DNA of 64,000 nucleotides, from assembly GCA_030425385.1 (NCBI GenBank), contig JAUIAH010000004.1, forward strand, positions 282,067 through 346,066, read 5' to 3'. Shown here piece by piece: positions 26,356-34,632 of this stretch; position 1 is the stretch's first letter; each line of letters starts with the position of its first letter. The notes under the pieces are model-generated. The model was not told the origin of the DNA, did not search any database, and was given only the letters and a program-made list of their open reading frames with translations. Made by a program: the position numbers and the translations under genes. This stretch comes from Verrucomicrobiia bacterium. Its GTDB lineage: Bacteria > Verrucomicrobiota > Verrucomicrobiia > Verrucomicrobiales > DEV007.

Positions 26356-26739
26356 ATGTCGAAGCCGGATCCTCTCAGTCGGCGGGAGCGCCAGATCATG
26401 GATGCCCTCTTTGCCCTCTCCGAAGCGCCCATCGCAGCCATCCGCGGGGAAATGATCGATCCCCCTAGTGCCAATGCGGTGCGTACGCTTCTGCAAATCC
26501 TTGAAGATAAAGGACAAGTGAAGCGGCGCAAAGATGGGCGGCACTTCGTCTTCTCCCCAGTCGCCAGTCGCAAGCGCGCGGGGAAACATGCCCTGCAACA
26601 TGTCTTGGAGACCTTCTATGAGGGATCGATCGAGGACGCGGTGGCGGCGCATTTCACGGGCAAGCAAGGGAAGCTCGACGAATCAGCCTACCAACGGTTA
26701 AGGGCATTGATCGATGCGGCGCGGGAGGGAGAGAAATGA
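26356..26739 (+). CDS. BlaI/MecI/CopY-family transcriptional repressor
   Basis: A 127-residue winged-helix repressor. SRRERQIMDALFALSEAPIAA is the first helix pair, NAVRTLLQILEDKGQVKRRKDGRHFVFSP the recognition helix and wing, and residues 75-127 the dimerisation helices. Family members are inactivated when a partner M56 metalloprotease receives a signal, and that partner gene overlaps by 4 bp. The two palindromes directly upstream make autoregulation, and control of the divergent sigma gene, the simplest reading. No beta-lactamase gene is nearby. Confidence 0.92.
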   Translation: MSKPDPLSRRERQIMDALFALSEAPIAAIRGEMIDPPSANAVRTLLQILEDKGQVKRRKDGRHFVFSPVASRKRAGKHALQHVLETFYEGSIEDAVAAHFTGKQGKLDESAYQRLRALIDAAREGEK

Positions 26740-28850
26740 ATGCGCTGGCGGAGGTGCTTGTCGAGTGTGGGGTGCGATCGAGTGCCTTGTTAGGGAGTGT
26801 TCTCGTGATTCTCGCTGTTACGCAACGGGCGAGCGCCGCGTGGCGACACGCGATTTGTGTGGGGGGATTGCTAGGATGTCTCATCCTCCCCGTGGTCACC
26901 CTATCGTTGACCCCATGGAAAGTGCTGCCACGAAGCGATTCGGAACAAACACCTGTCGAGCAGGTTTTCGTGCCTTTGAAAGAAGAGGCTGTCCCCGAGA
27001 GATGGGTGCCTCAATCACCGAGTGCCCCGGGCGTGAGGACGCTTGAGGAATCAGTGAGCGCTATTGCCATTCCGAAGCGATCGATGACGACGGAGTCCAT
27101 TCTGGTGCTCGTGTGGGGATTGGGAGCAGTGATCATGCTAGGCCTGTGGATGGTGGGGGAATGGCGTGTGAGTCGATTGCGTCGAAGGAGCTTGAGATTC
27201 GCGTGGGAATCGATCTTGCCGGTGGGGGCTTCTGATACCGTCCGTGGTCCCATGCTAGTGGGATGGAAGCGCCCATTCCTGCTGGTCCCTCCGAGTGCCG
27301 AGGCGTGGGGGCGGGAGGAGCGCGCTCTCGTGCTCGCCCACGAGCAAGCCCACCTAGAGCGCGGAGATCTTTGGTGGATGCGGCTTGGTGCGTTAGTCAG
27401 GGTGTTGCAATGGTGGAATCCGCTCGTGCACCTGGTCTGCCGCTGCCTCAATCGTGAGAGCGAAGAGGCGTGTGATGATCGGGTGCTGCGGGCGGGGGCG
27501 TCTCCTGCGGACTATGCAAGAGTGCTCCTCGAAAGAGCCCGCGAAGCTCACGGTGAAGGGGAACGGGCAGCGCTCGCCATGGCAAAGACGTGCCCTATCG
27601 AGAATCGTTTGCACCGCATTCTCGCGACCGAGAGGTCCCTGCAAGGATTGCGCTGGTCAGGGATAGCAGTGTTAGGGGGGTGTCTCCTTCCCTTAGTCTT
27701 TGCCAGCGGGTTGATCGCCATGGAAGAACGTCATGAAGTCCAATTGGAATTGGAAGGAAGCGAAGACACCGTGACGATCGATGCGAATATGGTCGTTGGG
27801 GATACCAAGCAGGGAATCATGCGTTTCACGGAAGGGGTGGTGCTTCTTTATCGAGACATTGTCGTCAAGGCAGATGCCTTGACCCTCACCACAAATGGAG
27901 ATGCGAAGCTTTTCGAGGCAGAAGGCGTCACGATCACGGGACCGGATGAGTTGCGTGCCACATGCCAGCGACTATGGGGAGATTTAAATGCCTTTAAGGT
28001 GCGCCTTCAGGGAGGGTTCGTCCTCCAATGGAGCGGGCGAGAGCTGAGAGCCAAGGAAGAGAACGCCACGGTCACCATTGAGAGAAAGAGATCGAACAAC
28101 ACATGGGAATACACGACTCAGGGTGCCGTGGACATCTTCATACCGCGAAACGGCGCTCCTGAGAAGCCGCCAGCGCCAGGGGAGTCAGGATTCTTAGGGA
28201 TCATTATGAGAGCAGCGATAGTGACTGTGGATGGGCGCAACATGGGGGCTGTCCTCGTTGACGATGTCTTGCAGGAGAGCAGTGCCGAAGCAGCGGGCAT
28301 TCAAAGGGGAGATCGCCTTTACGCCATCGACGGGGAGGAACTTTCAAACAAGGATCTGAATCGAAAGAATGTGGGACCTTCTCCGGCTCTAAGATTGTTT
28401 AAAGAACGGATCGCAAGCCAGCGCCCAGGAGATTCGGTGAGGCTAACGCTGATGCGAGAGGGGGAGTCGATCGACGTGGAGGTAATACTAGGCAAGCGGA
28501 GTGCGGGGATGGATGGAGAAGGCGTGCTAGAATCCTCAGAGCCTGATATTGTCTATCAGAGTGACGAAGTAGACGAGCGCCCGAAGCCTATCAAAGCGAT
28601 GCCTCCTCGTTATCCCTCAGCAATGAAACGTGCCGGAAGGGATGGGAGAGTGGTACTTAGCCTGGTCGTTGACAAGGAGGGAAAGGTTGCGGAGGCGACC
28701 ATTCTCAAAAGTGCTGATCAAGGCTTCAATCTAGCCGCCCTGGAAGCCGTCAAGAAATGGCGTTTCAAACCCGCGCAGTTTAATGGGCAGCCCGCTGCCT
28801 GTCGTATCCTACAACCAATCTCCTTTCGACTTGAAGGAGATGGTGACTGA
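26736..28850 (+). CDS. BlaR1-like M56 metalloprotease fused to OstA-like, PDZ and TonB C-terminal domains
   Basis: A 704-residue membrane protein. Helices at about 15-30, 38-60 and 118-142 surround an M56 peptidase with the zinc motif HEQAH (about 202-206) and downstream ESEEACDD. A further helix lies near 310-330. Then come an LptA/OstA-like beta segment (about 337-460, ANMVVGDTKQGIMRFTEGVV), a PDZ domain (about 483-590, SSAEAAGIQRGDRLYAIDGE) and a TonB C-terminal domain (about 620-700, PPRYPSAMKRAGRDGRVVLS and VKKWRFKPAQF). The peptidase probably cleaves the BlaI-type repressor on an envelope signal; the extra domains suggest that signal is sensed in the periplasm. The OstA assignment is the least certain. 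Confidence 0.85.
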   Translation: MNALAEVLVECGVRSSALLGSVLVILAVTQRASAAWRHAICVGGLLGCLILPVVTLSLTPWKVLPRSDSEQTPVEQVFVPLKEEAVPERWVPQSPSAPGVRTLEESVSAIAIPKRSMTTESILVLVWGLGAVIMLGLWMVGEWRVSRLRRRSLRFAWESILPVGASDTVRGPMLVGWKRPFLLVPPSAEAWGREERALVLAHEQAHLERGDLWWMRLGALVRVLQWWNPLVHLVCRCLNRESEEACDDRVLRAGASPADYARVLLERAREAHGEGERAALAMAKTCPIENRLHRILATERSLQGLRWSGIAVLGGCLLPLVFASGLIAMEERHEVQLELEGSEDTVTIDANMVVGDTKQGIMRFTEGVVLLYRDIVVKADALTLTTNGDAKLFEAEGVTITGPDELRATCQRLWGDLNAFKVRLQGGFVLQWSGRELRAKEENATVTIERKRSNNTWEYTTQGAVDIFIPRNGAPEKPPAPGESGFLGIIMRAAIVTVDGRNMGAVLVDDVLQESSAEAAGIQRGDRLYAIDGEELSNKDLNRKNVGPSPALRLFKERIASQRPGDSVRLTLMREGESIDVEVILGKRSAGMDGEGVLESSEPDIVYQSDEVDERPKPIKAMPPRYPSAMKRAGRDGRVVLSLVVDKEGKVAEATILKSADQGFNLAALEAVKKWRFKPAQFNGQPAACRILQPISFRLEGDGD

Positions 28851-28852
28851 GA

Positions 28853-28880
28853 GAGCCCAGGACTCCATAAACAAGGGCTC
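28853..28880 (+). terminator. Hairpin after the M56 gene, weak terminator candidate
   Basis: GAGCCC (28853-28858) pairs with GGGCTC (28875-28880) across a 16-nt loop just after the stop codon. There is no T-run, so it may only stabilise the 3' end. Confidence 0.3.
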
Positions 28881-28990
28881 CTAACGAGGGGGAAATGGGA
28901 ATGCCGTGACGCTGCCCCATGCGCCAGACAGAGTTTGGTGTTGCTCGCTATCCTCCTTTACAAGTTGGGGGAGCCATGCTAGCCGGGCGT

Positions 28991-29761
28991 ATGAGCATCT
29001 TGAGCGGTAAGACAGCAGTCGTCTTTGGTGTGGCCAACAAGCGAAGCATCGCCTGGGGTATCGCCAAGGCTTGGGCGGAAGCCGGGGCCAACTTGATCTT
29101 CAATTATCAGGGAGAACGTCTAAAGGACAATGTGAGTGATTTGGCGCAGTCGTTCGGTGAGGATACGCCTCTTTATCCCTGTGATGTCTCCAAGGATGAA
29201 GAGATCGATGCGTTCTTTGAGAAGGTGCGGGGGCACACGGATAAGATTGATTTGATGCTGCACTCGGTGGCCTTTGCGCCGCGGGAGGCCCTGACAGGTT
29301 CCTTTCTGGAGACCTCGCGGGAAGCGTTCTCGGTGGCGCACGACATCAGTGCCTACTCTCTGGTAGCTCTAGCTCAGCGTGCGACGCCGATGATGACGGA
29401 TGGCGGGAGCATCATTGCGATGAGTTACTATGGAGCGGAGAAGGTAGTGCCGCATTACAATGTGATGGGCGTGGCGAAGGCGAGCTTGGAAGCGAGCACG
29501 CGTTATTTGGCGAAGGACTTGGGGGAGAAGAAGATCCGGGTGAATTGTATCAGTGCAGGGCCCGTGCAGACTTTGGCCGCTCGCGGGATTGCGGGCTTCA
29601 CGGACATGGTGAAGCACTACGAAGCCCATGCGCCTTTGGGACGGAGTTGCACAACGGAAGAGTTGGGCCAAACGGGCGTCTTTCTGGCGAGCGATGGGGC
29701 CGCGTCGATCACGGGGCAAGTCATCTATGTCGACGGTGGCTACCAGATCATGGGCATGTGA
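28991..29761 (+). CDS. fabI: Enoyl-[acyl-carrier-protein] reductase (NADH)
   Basis: A 256-residue short-chain-dehydrogenase-fold enzyme catalysing the last reduction of fatty-acid elongation. MSILSGKTAVVFGVANKRSI is a typical FabI start. The catalytic Tyr-x6-Lys is in YYGAEKVVPHYNVMGVAKA, and GPVQTLAARGIAGF and GQVIYVDGGYQIMGM are FabI-specific. An in-frame ATG at 28976 is less likely, because family members begin at MS(F/I)L. The stop overlaps the next GTG start. Confidence 0.95.
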   Translation: MSILSGKTAVVFGVANKRSIAWGIAKAWAEAGANLIFNYQGERLKDNVSDLAQSFGEDTPLYPCDVSKDEEIDAFFEKVRGHTDKIDLMLHSVAFAPREALTGSFLETSREAFSVAHDISAYSLVALAQRATPMMTDGGSIIAMSYYGAEKVVPHYNVMGVAKASLEASTRYLAKDLGEKKIRVNCISAGPVQTLAARGIAGFTDMVKHYEAHAPLGRSCTTEELGQTGVFLASDGAASITGQVIYVDGGYQIMGM

Positions 29762-30441
29762 GTGTTTCTCCGGTCAAAGCCCTCCTCTTCGATTTCGACG
29801 GGCTCATCGTTGATACGGAGACCCCTCTTTATGAAGCGTGGCGTGAGCTCTATCAGATGCACGCCTTGGAGCTTCCTTTAGAAACGTATGTCGACTGTGT
29901 GGGATCGACGACGCATCGGTTCGATCCGATCGAGCACTTGCGGTCGCAGGCGCCGCATGCACCGGAACCAGAAGTCTTGGCCGATCGGCATCGGGCCAAG
30001 GTGGAGGAGGCGCTTGCCAGTCGGGAAACGCTGCCTGGGGTCCGGGAGCGGATTGCGGAGGCGCAAGAAGCCGGGATCTTGCTAGGATTGGCGTCGAGTT
30101 CGACGTCTGACTGGATTGACCGGTGGTTGAATCAGTTAGGCTTGTTGGAGTCCTTCACCGTGGTGCGCACGCGAGACATGGTGGGCGCTCCAAAGCCGGC
30201 GCCGGATCTCTTCTTGAGTGCGGCGGAGGCCTTGGGGGTGGCACCGCACGAGGCTTTGGTATTCGAGGATTCTGCTAATGGATTGGCGGCGGCACACGCA
30301 GCCGAGATTCCCTGCGTCGTGGTTCCCAATCAGATCACGGGCCTGTCGGACTTTTCGCGGGCGGCCTTGCGTTTGCAGAGCCTGGCCGAGTGTGGCTTGG
30401 AGGAGATCGCCGCGCGATTGGGGCGCTCTCTGGCGTCCTAA
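29758..30441 (+). CDS. HAD-superfamily phosphatase/phosphomutase (beta-PGM-like)
   Basis: A 227-residue haloacid-dehalogenase-type hydrolase. Motif I is FDFDGLIVDTE (nucleophile Asp and acid/base Asp), motif II lies in LASSSTSDW, motif III Lys in GAPKPAPDLF and motif IV in VFEDSANGLAAA. The alpha-helical cap after motif I is of the beta-phosphoglucomutase/phosphoglycolate-phosphatase type. It starts with GTG overlapping the fabI stop by 4 bp. The substrate is not indicated. Confidence 0.87.
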   Translation: MSVSPVKALLFDFDGLIVDTETPLYEAWRELYQMHALELPLETYVDCVGSTTHRFDPIEHLRSQAPHAPEPEVLADRHRAKVEEALASRETLPGVRERIAEAQEAGILLGLASSSTSDWIDRWLNQLGLLESFTVVRTRDMVGAPKPAPDLFLSAAEALGVAPHEALVFEDSANGLAAAHAAEIPCVVVPNQITGLSDFSRAALRLQSLAECGLEEIAARLGRSLAS

Positions 30442-30452
30442 CGGATGCCTTG

Positions 30453-30791
30453 CTAGGCTTGAGTCATCTTGCTCAACCATTCGAGATAGGCAGGCGAGCC
30501 GTGAGCGATAGGCAAGACGAGTAGCTCAGGCGTGTCGTAGGGATGTTGCTCTATCAAACGTGCGGCGAGCGCGGAGTAGGCCTTCTGAGTGGTCTTGAGG
30601 AGGGCGAGGCATTCGGTTTCTTCGTGGACGTTGCCTTCCCAGGCGTAGATGGAGGTAGCCGAGGGAAGGATGGACACACAGGCGGCCCGTTTCTCTTCCA
30701 CCAGGCAACGAGCGATTCTGCTAGCGACATCATGGCTAGGAAAGGAAGTGAGCACCAGGAGAGGTGCATCGGGATCAGGACTCGGGTCCAC
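30453..30791 (-). CDS. cutA: CutA1 family divalent-cation tolerance protein
   Basis: A 112-residue trimeric ferredoxin-like protein; the family was named for copper tolerance, but its role is not settled. Signature stretches are EEKRAACVSILPSATSIYAW, EETECLALLKTTQKAY, LIEQHPYDTPELLVLPI and GSPAYLEWL. It is last in a three-gene minus-strand cluster and overlaps the lipoprotein gene by 17 bp. Confidence 0.93.
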   Translation of the reverse strand: MDPSPDPDAPLLVLTSFPSHDVASRIARCLVEEKRAACVSILPSATSIYAWEGNVHEETECLALLKTTQKAYSALAARLIEQHPYDTPELLVLPIAHGSPAYLEWLSKMTQA

Positions 30792-31287
30792 GGGGAGCGT
30801 CCAGTTCTTTCACCGTGGGCGCGCCGTCGCCATCGGACGGTGTCACTTCGTAGCGTTTCCGCACAACATCGCTATCGCGATTCCACGCGGCCACCACTTC
30901 ATACACGCCGGAGCGCGGTTCTGACATCTTGACCAGCTGAAGGATGATGGGGTTGGTCCGCGTGCCCTTGATGACGGTGGCTTTCGTCACCCGATCATAG
31001 TCGAGCTCTTGATAATCAATGAATGGGTAGCCCTGGTCTTCAAAGCGCTTCGTGAAGGCGGCCGACGCGGGTTGGAGGCGTTCACCCACGACCACGCAGA
31101 AGGGGATGCCTTCCTCTTCGTCTGGATAGGCGGCTGCGCTTTCTTGGAGCATTTGCTCGATGACCGCGGCCCCGATGGGGTTCTCGAAACCGGTGTGATC
31201 GAGGTCTGACGGCGCATGGGGGCGACAAGCGGCGAGGCAGGTCGCGAGGGCAAAGAGGGTGTGAAGGAGGATCCTACGAGGCATCAT
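30775..31287 (-). CDS. Small lipoprotein of unknown function
   Basis: A 170-residue protein with a lipoprotein signal (MMPRRILLHTLFALATCLAAC). The mature part contains YPFIDYQELDYDRVTKATVI and a beta-rich C-terminus (YEVVAAWNRDSDVVRKRYEV). I do not recognise the family. It lies between the bifunctional-nuclease gene, which it overlaps by 14 bp, and cutA. The start could also be the second ATG (31284). Confidence 0.7.
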   Translation of the reverse strand: MMPRRILLHTLFALATCLAACRPHAPSDLDHTGFENPIGAAVIEQMLQESAAAYPDEEEGIPFCVVVGERLQPASAAFTKRFEDQGYPFIDYQELDYDRVTKATVIKGTRTNPIILQLVKMSEPRSGVYEVVAAWNRDSDVVRKRYEVTPSDGDGAPTVKELDAPRGPES

Positions 31288-31747
31288 GATCACCGAAACC
31301 GACGTCTTGATCTTCCATCTTGCACAGGATTTCGGACATGTCCTCCATCTCTTCCCAGACATGTTGCGCCACGTAGATAGGGCTATCTTCGTGGAGGGCG
31401 ATGGCGAGGCAGTCGCTTGGACGGGCATCGATCTCCACAATCTTGCGGGCACCAAGTTCGTTCTCCATACTGATGATCAGGCGACCGTAGAAGACGCCGT
31501 CGTGGAAATTGTTCACCACAATGCGCTCCACGCGCGCGCCCAGCCCTTGGAAGATGCGGCTGATCAGATCGTGTGTCTGAGGACGTTCGCGGCTCATCCG
31601 TTTCATCGTCATGGCGATGGCGGAGCCGACGGCGGGATCGACGTAGATGACGAAGACCTTGTCGTCATTTCCCAGGAAGACAGCACAACCGGCATTGGTG
31701 GGAAAGATGGCTCGGACTTTGGCGGCGACAACTTGAGTGGCACTCAT
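31274..31747 (-). CDS. Bifunctional nuclease family protein (DUF151)
   Basis: A 157-residue protein of the BFN/DUF151 family, which in plants and some bacteria has reported DNase and RNase activity. Hallmarks are GCAVFLGNDDKVFVIYVDPA, IVNNFHDGVFYGRLII (here RIVVNNFHDGVFYGRLII) and EIDARPSDCLAIALHEDSPI. The ATG at 31747 is preferred; one at 31768 would add seven residues. It is first of the cluster with the lipoprotein and cutA. Confidence 0.88.
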   Translation of the reverse strand: MSATQVVAAKVRAIFPTNAGCAVFLGNDDKVFVIYVDPAVGSAIAMTMKRMSRERPQTHDLISRIFQGLGARVERIVVNNFHDGVFYGRLIISMENELGARKIVEIDARPSDCLAIALHEDSPIYVAQHVWEEMEDMSEILCKMEDQDVGFGDHDAS

Positions 31748-31929
31748 AGAGAGGGGCGGTTCGGGCAAACATGTCGGGCGGCGAAGGGAGGGGCAAGGGC
31801 CATTTCCCTCTTCCGTGCGGAATTTCCCGTGGATGCGAGCCGTATATGCTTCAAGATTTCCCTTGCTGGCCTATGGGGCATGTGTAGGGTGCGGCCCTCC
31901 TCGGATCTGGATCAAATTTCTTTAAACTC

Positions 31930-32244
31930 ATGGCATACGCAATCGTCAAGACTGGTGGCAAACAATACCGCGTTTCGGAAGGGGACGTCGTCGATGTGGA
32001 GAAACTTGAGGCTGAAGTGGGTGATCAAGCCACTTTGGACCAAGTACTCTTCTACAGTGATGGCAGCGCGGCCAATATTGGAGATCCTGTGATCGAAGGG
32101 GCTTCCGTCACCGCGAGTGTGGTCGATCAGGTCCGTGCCAAGAAGGTCACGGCTTTCAAGCTCAAGCGCCGCAAAGGCTACCACAAGACGAAAGGGCATC
32201 GCCGCCAGATGACTCGGCTGAAGATCGAGAGTATTTCCGCTTAA
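31930..32244 (+). CDS. rplU: 50S ribosomal protein L21
   Basis: A 104-residue 23S rRNA-binding protein. It begins MAYAIVKTGGKQYRVSEGD and ends with the L21 signature KLKRRKGYHKTKGHRRQMTR plus LKIESI. It is in the usual rplU-rpmA pair. A candidate promoter TTGCTG-16-TAGGGT lies about 40 nt upstream of the start, so this gene does have a short leader. Confidence 0.97.
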   Translation: MAYAIVKTGGKQYRVSEGDVVDVEKLEAEVGDQATLDQVLFYSDGSAANIGDPVIEGASVTASVVDQVRAKKVTAFKLKRRKGYHKTKGHRRQMTRLKIESISA

Positions 32245-32275
32245 ATATTCGTAATTTCCATACCCTCTAGAAACC

Positions 32276-32530
32276 ATGGCTCATAAGAAAGGACAAGGTA
32301 GTGTCAAGAACGGTCGCGACAGTAAGAGCAAACGTCGTGGAGTGAAGAAGTTCGGTGGTGAGAACGTCATCGCTGGAAACATTCTCATCCGTCAGTGTGG
32401 CACCAAGTGGCACCCAGGAAAAGGGGTAGGGTGTGGCAGAGACTACACGCTCTTCGCTTTGGTAGACGGGACGGTGCGTTTCGATAAGAACGGGCGCCGT
32501 GTGAATATCGATCCAGTGGCCGCTGGCTAG
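32276..32530 (+). CDS. rpmA: 50S ribosomal protein L27
   Basis: An 84-residue protein near the peptidyl-transferase centre. [20 protein letters not shown] begins directly with the mature AHKKG sequence, so no N-terminal cleavage peptide (as in Firmicutes) is present. [20 protein letters not shown] and [13 protein letters not shown] are canonical. It lies 31 nt after rplU. No obG gene follows, unlike the common arrangement. Confidence 0.97.
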   Translation: MAHKKGQGSVKNGRDSKSKRRGVKKFGGENVIAGNILIRQCGTKWHPGKGVGCGRDYTLFALVDGTVRFDKNGRRVNIDPVAAG

Positions 32531-32584
32531 GCGCTCTCCGCGACCATGGATCTCTCGTGAACGAGGGACGCTGAATGTTTTGCG

Positions 32585-32618
32585 ACATCCCCGCACTCTG
32601 GTAAGGAGGCGGGGATGT
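32585..32618 (+). promoter_or_regulatory. Hairpin enclosing the trmL ribosome binding site and start codon
   Basis: ACATCCCCGC (32585-32594) pairs perfectly with GCGGGGATGT (32609-32618). The 3' arm contains the trmL ATG (32615-32617), and the loop carries most of the AAGGAGG ribosome binding site. It could end rpmA transcription, but no T-run follows, so start-codon sequestration is as likely. Confidence 0.5.
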
Positions 32619-33073
32619 TTCATGTCGTCCTTGTCGAGCCACAGATCCCCCCCAACACAGGCAACATCGGCCGCCTGTGTTTGGCCACCAAAAGCCGATT
32701 ACATCTGGTCGAACCTCTGGGGTTCTCGTTAGATGATCGGCAATTGAAGCGGGCCGGTCTGGACTATTGGAAGGATGTGGACTGGCGGCAGTGGCCCTCG
32801 CTTGCCGCTCTGCAGGCGGCTTCAGGCCCCGATGCGCGCTTTCATTACTTCACGACGAAGGCGCAGACGACCCATTGGGAGGTCCGTTATGGCCCTGACG
32901 ATTATCTAGTGTTTGGATGTGAGACTCGCGGGCTCCCTGAGAGTTTGCTCAATGCGAATGCCAGGGATTGTAGGAGAATTCCGACCGATAATGTTAGGAG
33001 CCTGAACTTATCGGTAAGTGTGGGGATTGCCTTATTTGAAGCGATTCGTCAGAATCGTGAGAGTCGAGGCTAA
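32615..33073 (+). CDS. trmL: tRNA (cytidine(34)-2'-O)-methyltransferase
   Basis: A 152-residue SPOUT-fold enzyme that methylates the ribose of the wobble base in certain tRNA-Leu species using SAM. It starts MFHVVLVEPQIPPNTGNIGR, and carries the knot motifs VFGCETRGLPESLL and PTDNVRSLNLSVSVGIALFE. The start is fixed by a strong AAGGAGG five nt upstream, one of few good ribosome binding sites in the window, and it lies inside a hairpin. Confidence 0.93.
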   Translation: MFHVVLVEPQIPPNTGNIGRLCLATKSRLHLVEPLGFSLDDRQLKRAGLDYWKDVDWRQWPSLAALQAASGPDARFHYFTTKAQTTHWEVRYGPDDYLVFGCETRGLPESLLNANARDCRRIPTDNVRSLNLSVSVGIALFEAIRQNRESRG

Positions 33074-33210
33074 CTAGAATGAGCCTGTCAAAGTAGCCGA
33101 ATTTTTATTTGAAAAACGTCAGAAGCACCCTCAAAGTCTGGCATAAGCATTGTTCCCCGGCTTAACACAGAACCAACACGACCCAACCTAAACCCATAGG
33201 AGAAACAACC

Positions 33211-33753
33211 ATGCAGAACAAATCCAGATCCAACTACGGTATCTCTCGGATTGATCAGCCGGATAAGAAGAACCACGGCTTCTACGTCCGCATCACCCAT
33301 AACGGAACACTCTACCAGCGTTATTTCCCTGACAAAGCGTCGGGTGGCAAGACTAAGGCGCTGAACGCAGCCAAGGAGTATCGTGACGAAGTGGTAGCCA
33401 AGTTGCCCAAGTATAAGCAGGACGCTATCAACTCTCGCCGTAAGAAGATCCTTCAAAGTGGTGTCACTGGGGTGACGCACGTGGTGGCCAAGGCTCCAGG
33501 TGGCAAGAAAGTTTACGAATACTGGCAGGCCGCTTGGGATGATGCCGGTGGAAATCGCCGCACGGCCAAGTTCTCCATCAGCCGTTACGGCAACAAGGAG
33601 GCTCTCGAAATGGCCAAGAAAGCCCGCAATAAGGGCGCACGTGGTGGCACGGTAGCCGCTCCGAAGAAGAAGAAAGCTGCGGCTAAGCCCAAAGCATCCG
33701 CGAAGAAGAAGGCTTCCAAGAAGAAGGCTTCCAAGAAGCGCGGTAAGAAGTAA
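33211..33753 (+). CDS. AP2-like DNA-binding protein with histone-H1-like lysine-rich tail
   Basis: A 180-residue basic protein. Two segments look like AP2/integrase-type three-strand-plus-helix DNA-binding domains: YGISRIDQPDKKNHGFYVRI ending with KALNAAKEYRDEVV (about residues 9-66), and TGVTHVVAKA, YEYWQAAWDDAGGNRRTAKF, KEALEMAKKARN (about 86-145). The tail (about 150-180) is almost only Lys, Ala and Ser (AAAKPKASAKKKASKKKASK), like histone H1. A chromosome-packaging or regulatory role is inferred. It has a good AGGAG site 9 nt before the ATG and a strong terminator behind, so it is a single, probably well-expressed gene. Confidence 0.75.
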   Translation: MQNKSRSNYGISRIDQPDKKNHGFYVRITHNGTLYQRYFPDKASGGKTKALNAAKEYRDEVVAKLPKYKQDAINSRRKKILQSGVTGVTHVVAKAPGGKKVYEYWQAAWDDAGGNRRTAKFSISRYGNKEALEMAKKARNKGARGGTVAAPKKKKAAAKPKASAKKKASKKKASKKRGKK

Positions 33754-33784
33754 GCGCTGCCCATCCCTCTAGGGATACTTTCCG

Positions 33785-33831
33785 CCGACCGGGATTCTGT
33801 GAGGACTCACAGGGTTCCGGTCGGTTTGGTT
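33785..33831 (+). terminator. Strong two-tier intrinsic terminator
   Basis: Outer stem CCGACCGG (33785-33792) / CCGGTCGG (33817-33824), inner stem CTGTGAG / CTCACAG (33797-33812 region), and tail TTTGGTT. It closes the AP2-like gene. Confidence 0.85.
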
Positions 33832-33869
33832 CAAGGAGAAGTGAATTGGAAATCCCGTCGTGAGGGAAA

Positions 33870-34598
33870 TTGGCGCTCGCTTCCCCGATTGGTAGGCGCT
33901 TAGGTTCCACCACTTTGGAAACGGTACTCGACGATCAAGCCGCCCTCGCCGCACGTGAGGTGCATCGCCTCTATCAAGTGGGTCAACAAGAAGTCCACGT
34001 CTTAAAAGGGGTCTCTGTGGAAGTGCAGAATGGGGAAATCTTGTTCCTCTGTGGTGCATCGGGTGCCGGCAAGACAACCTTGTTATACACCCTGGCGGGA
34101 TTGGAAGAGCCCAGTCAAGGGAGCGTCTTCATCCGTGGGCACAGCTTGTATGGCAGTCCGAAGAAGCTTCAGGCGCGGATTCGGAACGAGATGATGGGCT
34201 ACATCTTTCAAAACTACCATCTCTTGCCGGAGCTCACCGCGTTGGAGAATGTGCTTGTCCCTGCCATGATTGCCAAAGAGGACGCGCACGATGATGCGGT
34301 GGAGTTGCTGCGTCGGGTGGGCTTGAGCCATCGGATGGATCACTTGCCGACGGAGCTGTCTGGAGGCGAGCAGCAACGCGTGGCCATCGCCCGGGCATTG
34401 GTGAACGATCCTGACATCATCTTTGCCGATGAACCGACAGGCAATCTCGATTCCAAGGCCGGCATGGGAGTGATCGAGCTGCTCTTAGGATTGGCTCGGG
34501 AAGAAGGCAAGACGCTGGCAATCGTCACTCACGATCCCAGGCTTGCACAAATGGGAGACCGCACCCTCTATTTGTCGGACGGCCTGCTCGCAAGCTAG
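33870..34598 (+). CDS. ABC transporter ATP-binding protein, LolD/MacB type
   Basis: A 242-residue ATPase. It has Walker A GASGAGKTT (about residue 61), Q-loop IFQNYHLLPELTALENVLVP, signature LSGGEQQRVAIARAL, Walker B IIFADEPTGNLD and the switch histidine in VTHD. This pattern is that of the MacB/LolD/FtsE group, which extracts lipoproteins or drives envelope mechanotransmission. No permease gene is adjacent. The start is uncertain: the frame opens with TTG 33870, but TTG 33915 would give a more usual length. Confidence 0.87.
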   Translation: MALASPIGRRLGSTTLETVLDDQAALAAREVHRLYQVGQQEVHVLKGVSVEVQNGEILFLCGASGAGKTTLLYTLAGLEEPSQGSVFIRGHSLYGSPKKLQARIRNEMMGYIFQNYHLLPELTALENVLVPAMIAKEDAHDDAVELLRRVGLSHRMDHLPTELSGGEQQRVAIARALVNDPDIIFADEPTGNLDSKAGMGVIELLLGLAREEGKTLAIVTHDPRLAQMGDRTLYLSDGLLAS

Positions 34599-34632
34599 CA
34601 TTCACGTTCGCACGGCATCGCATTACTACCAC

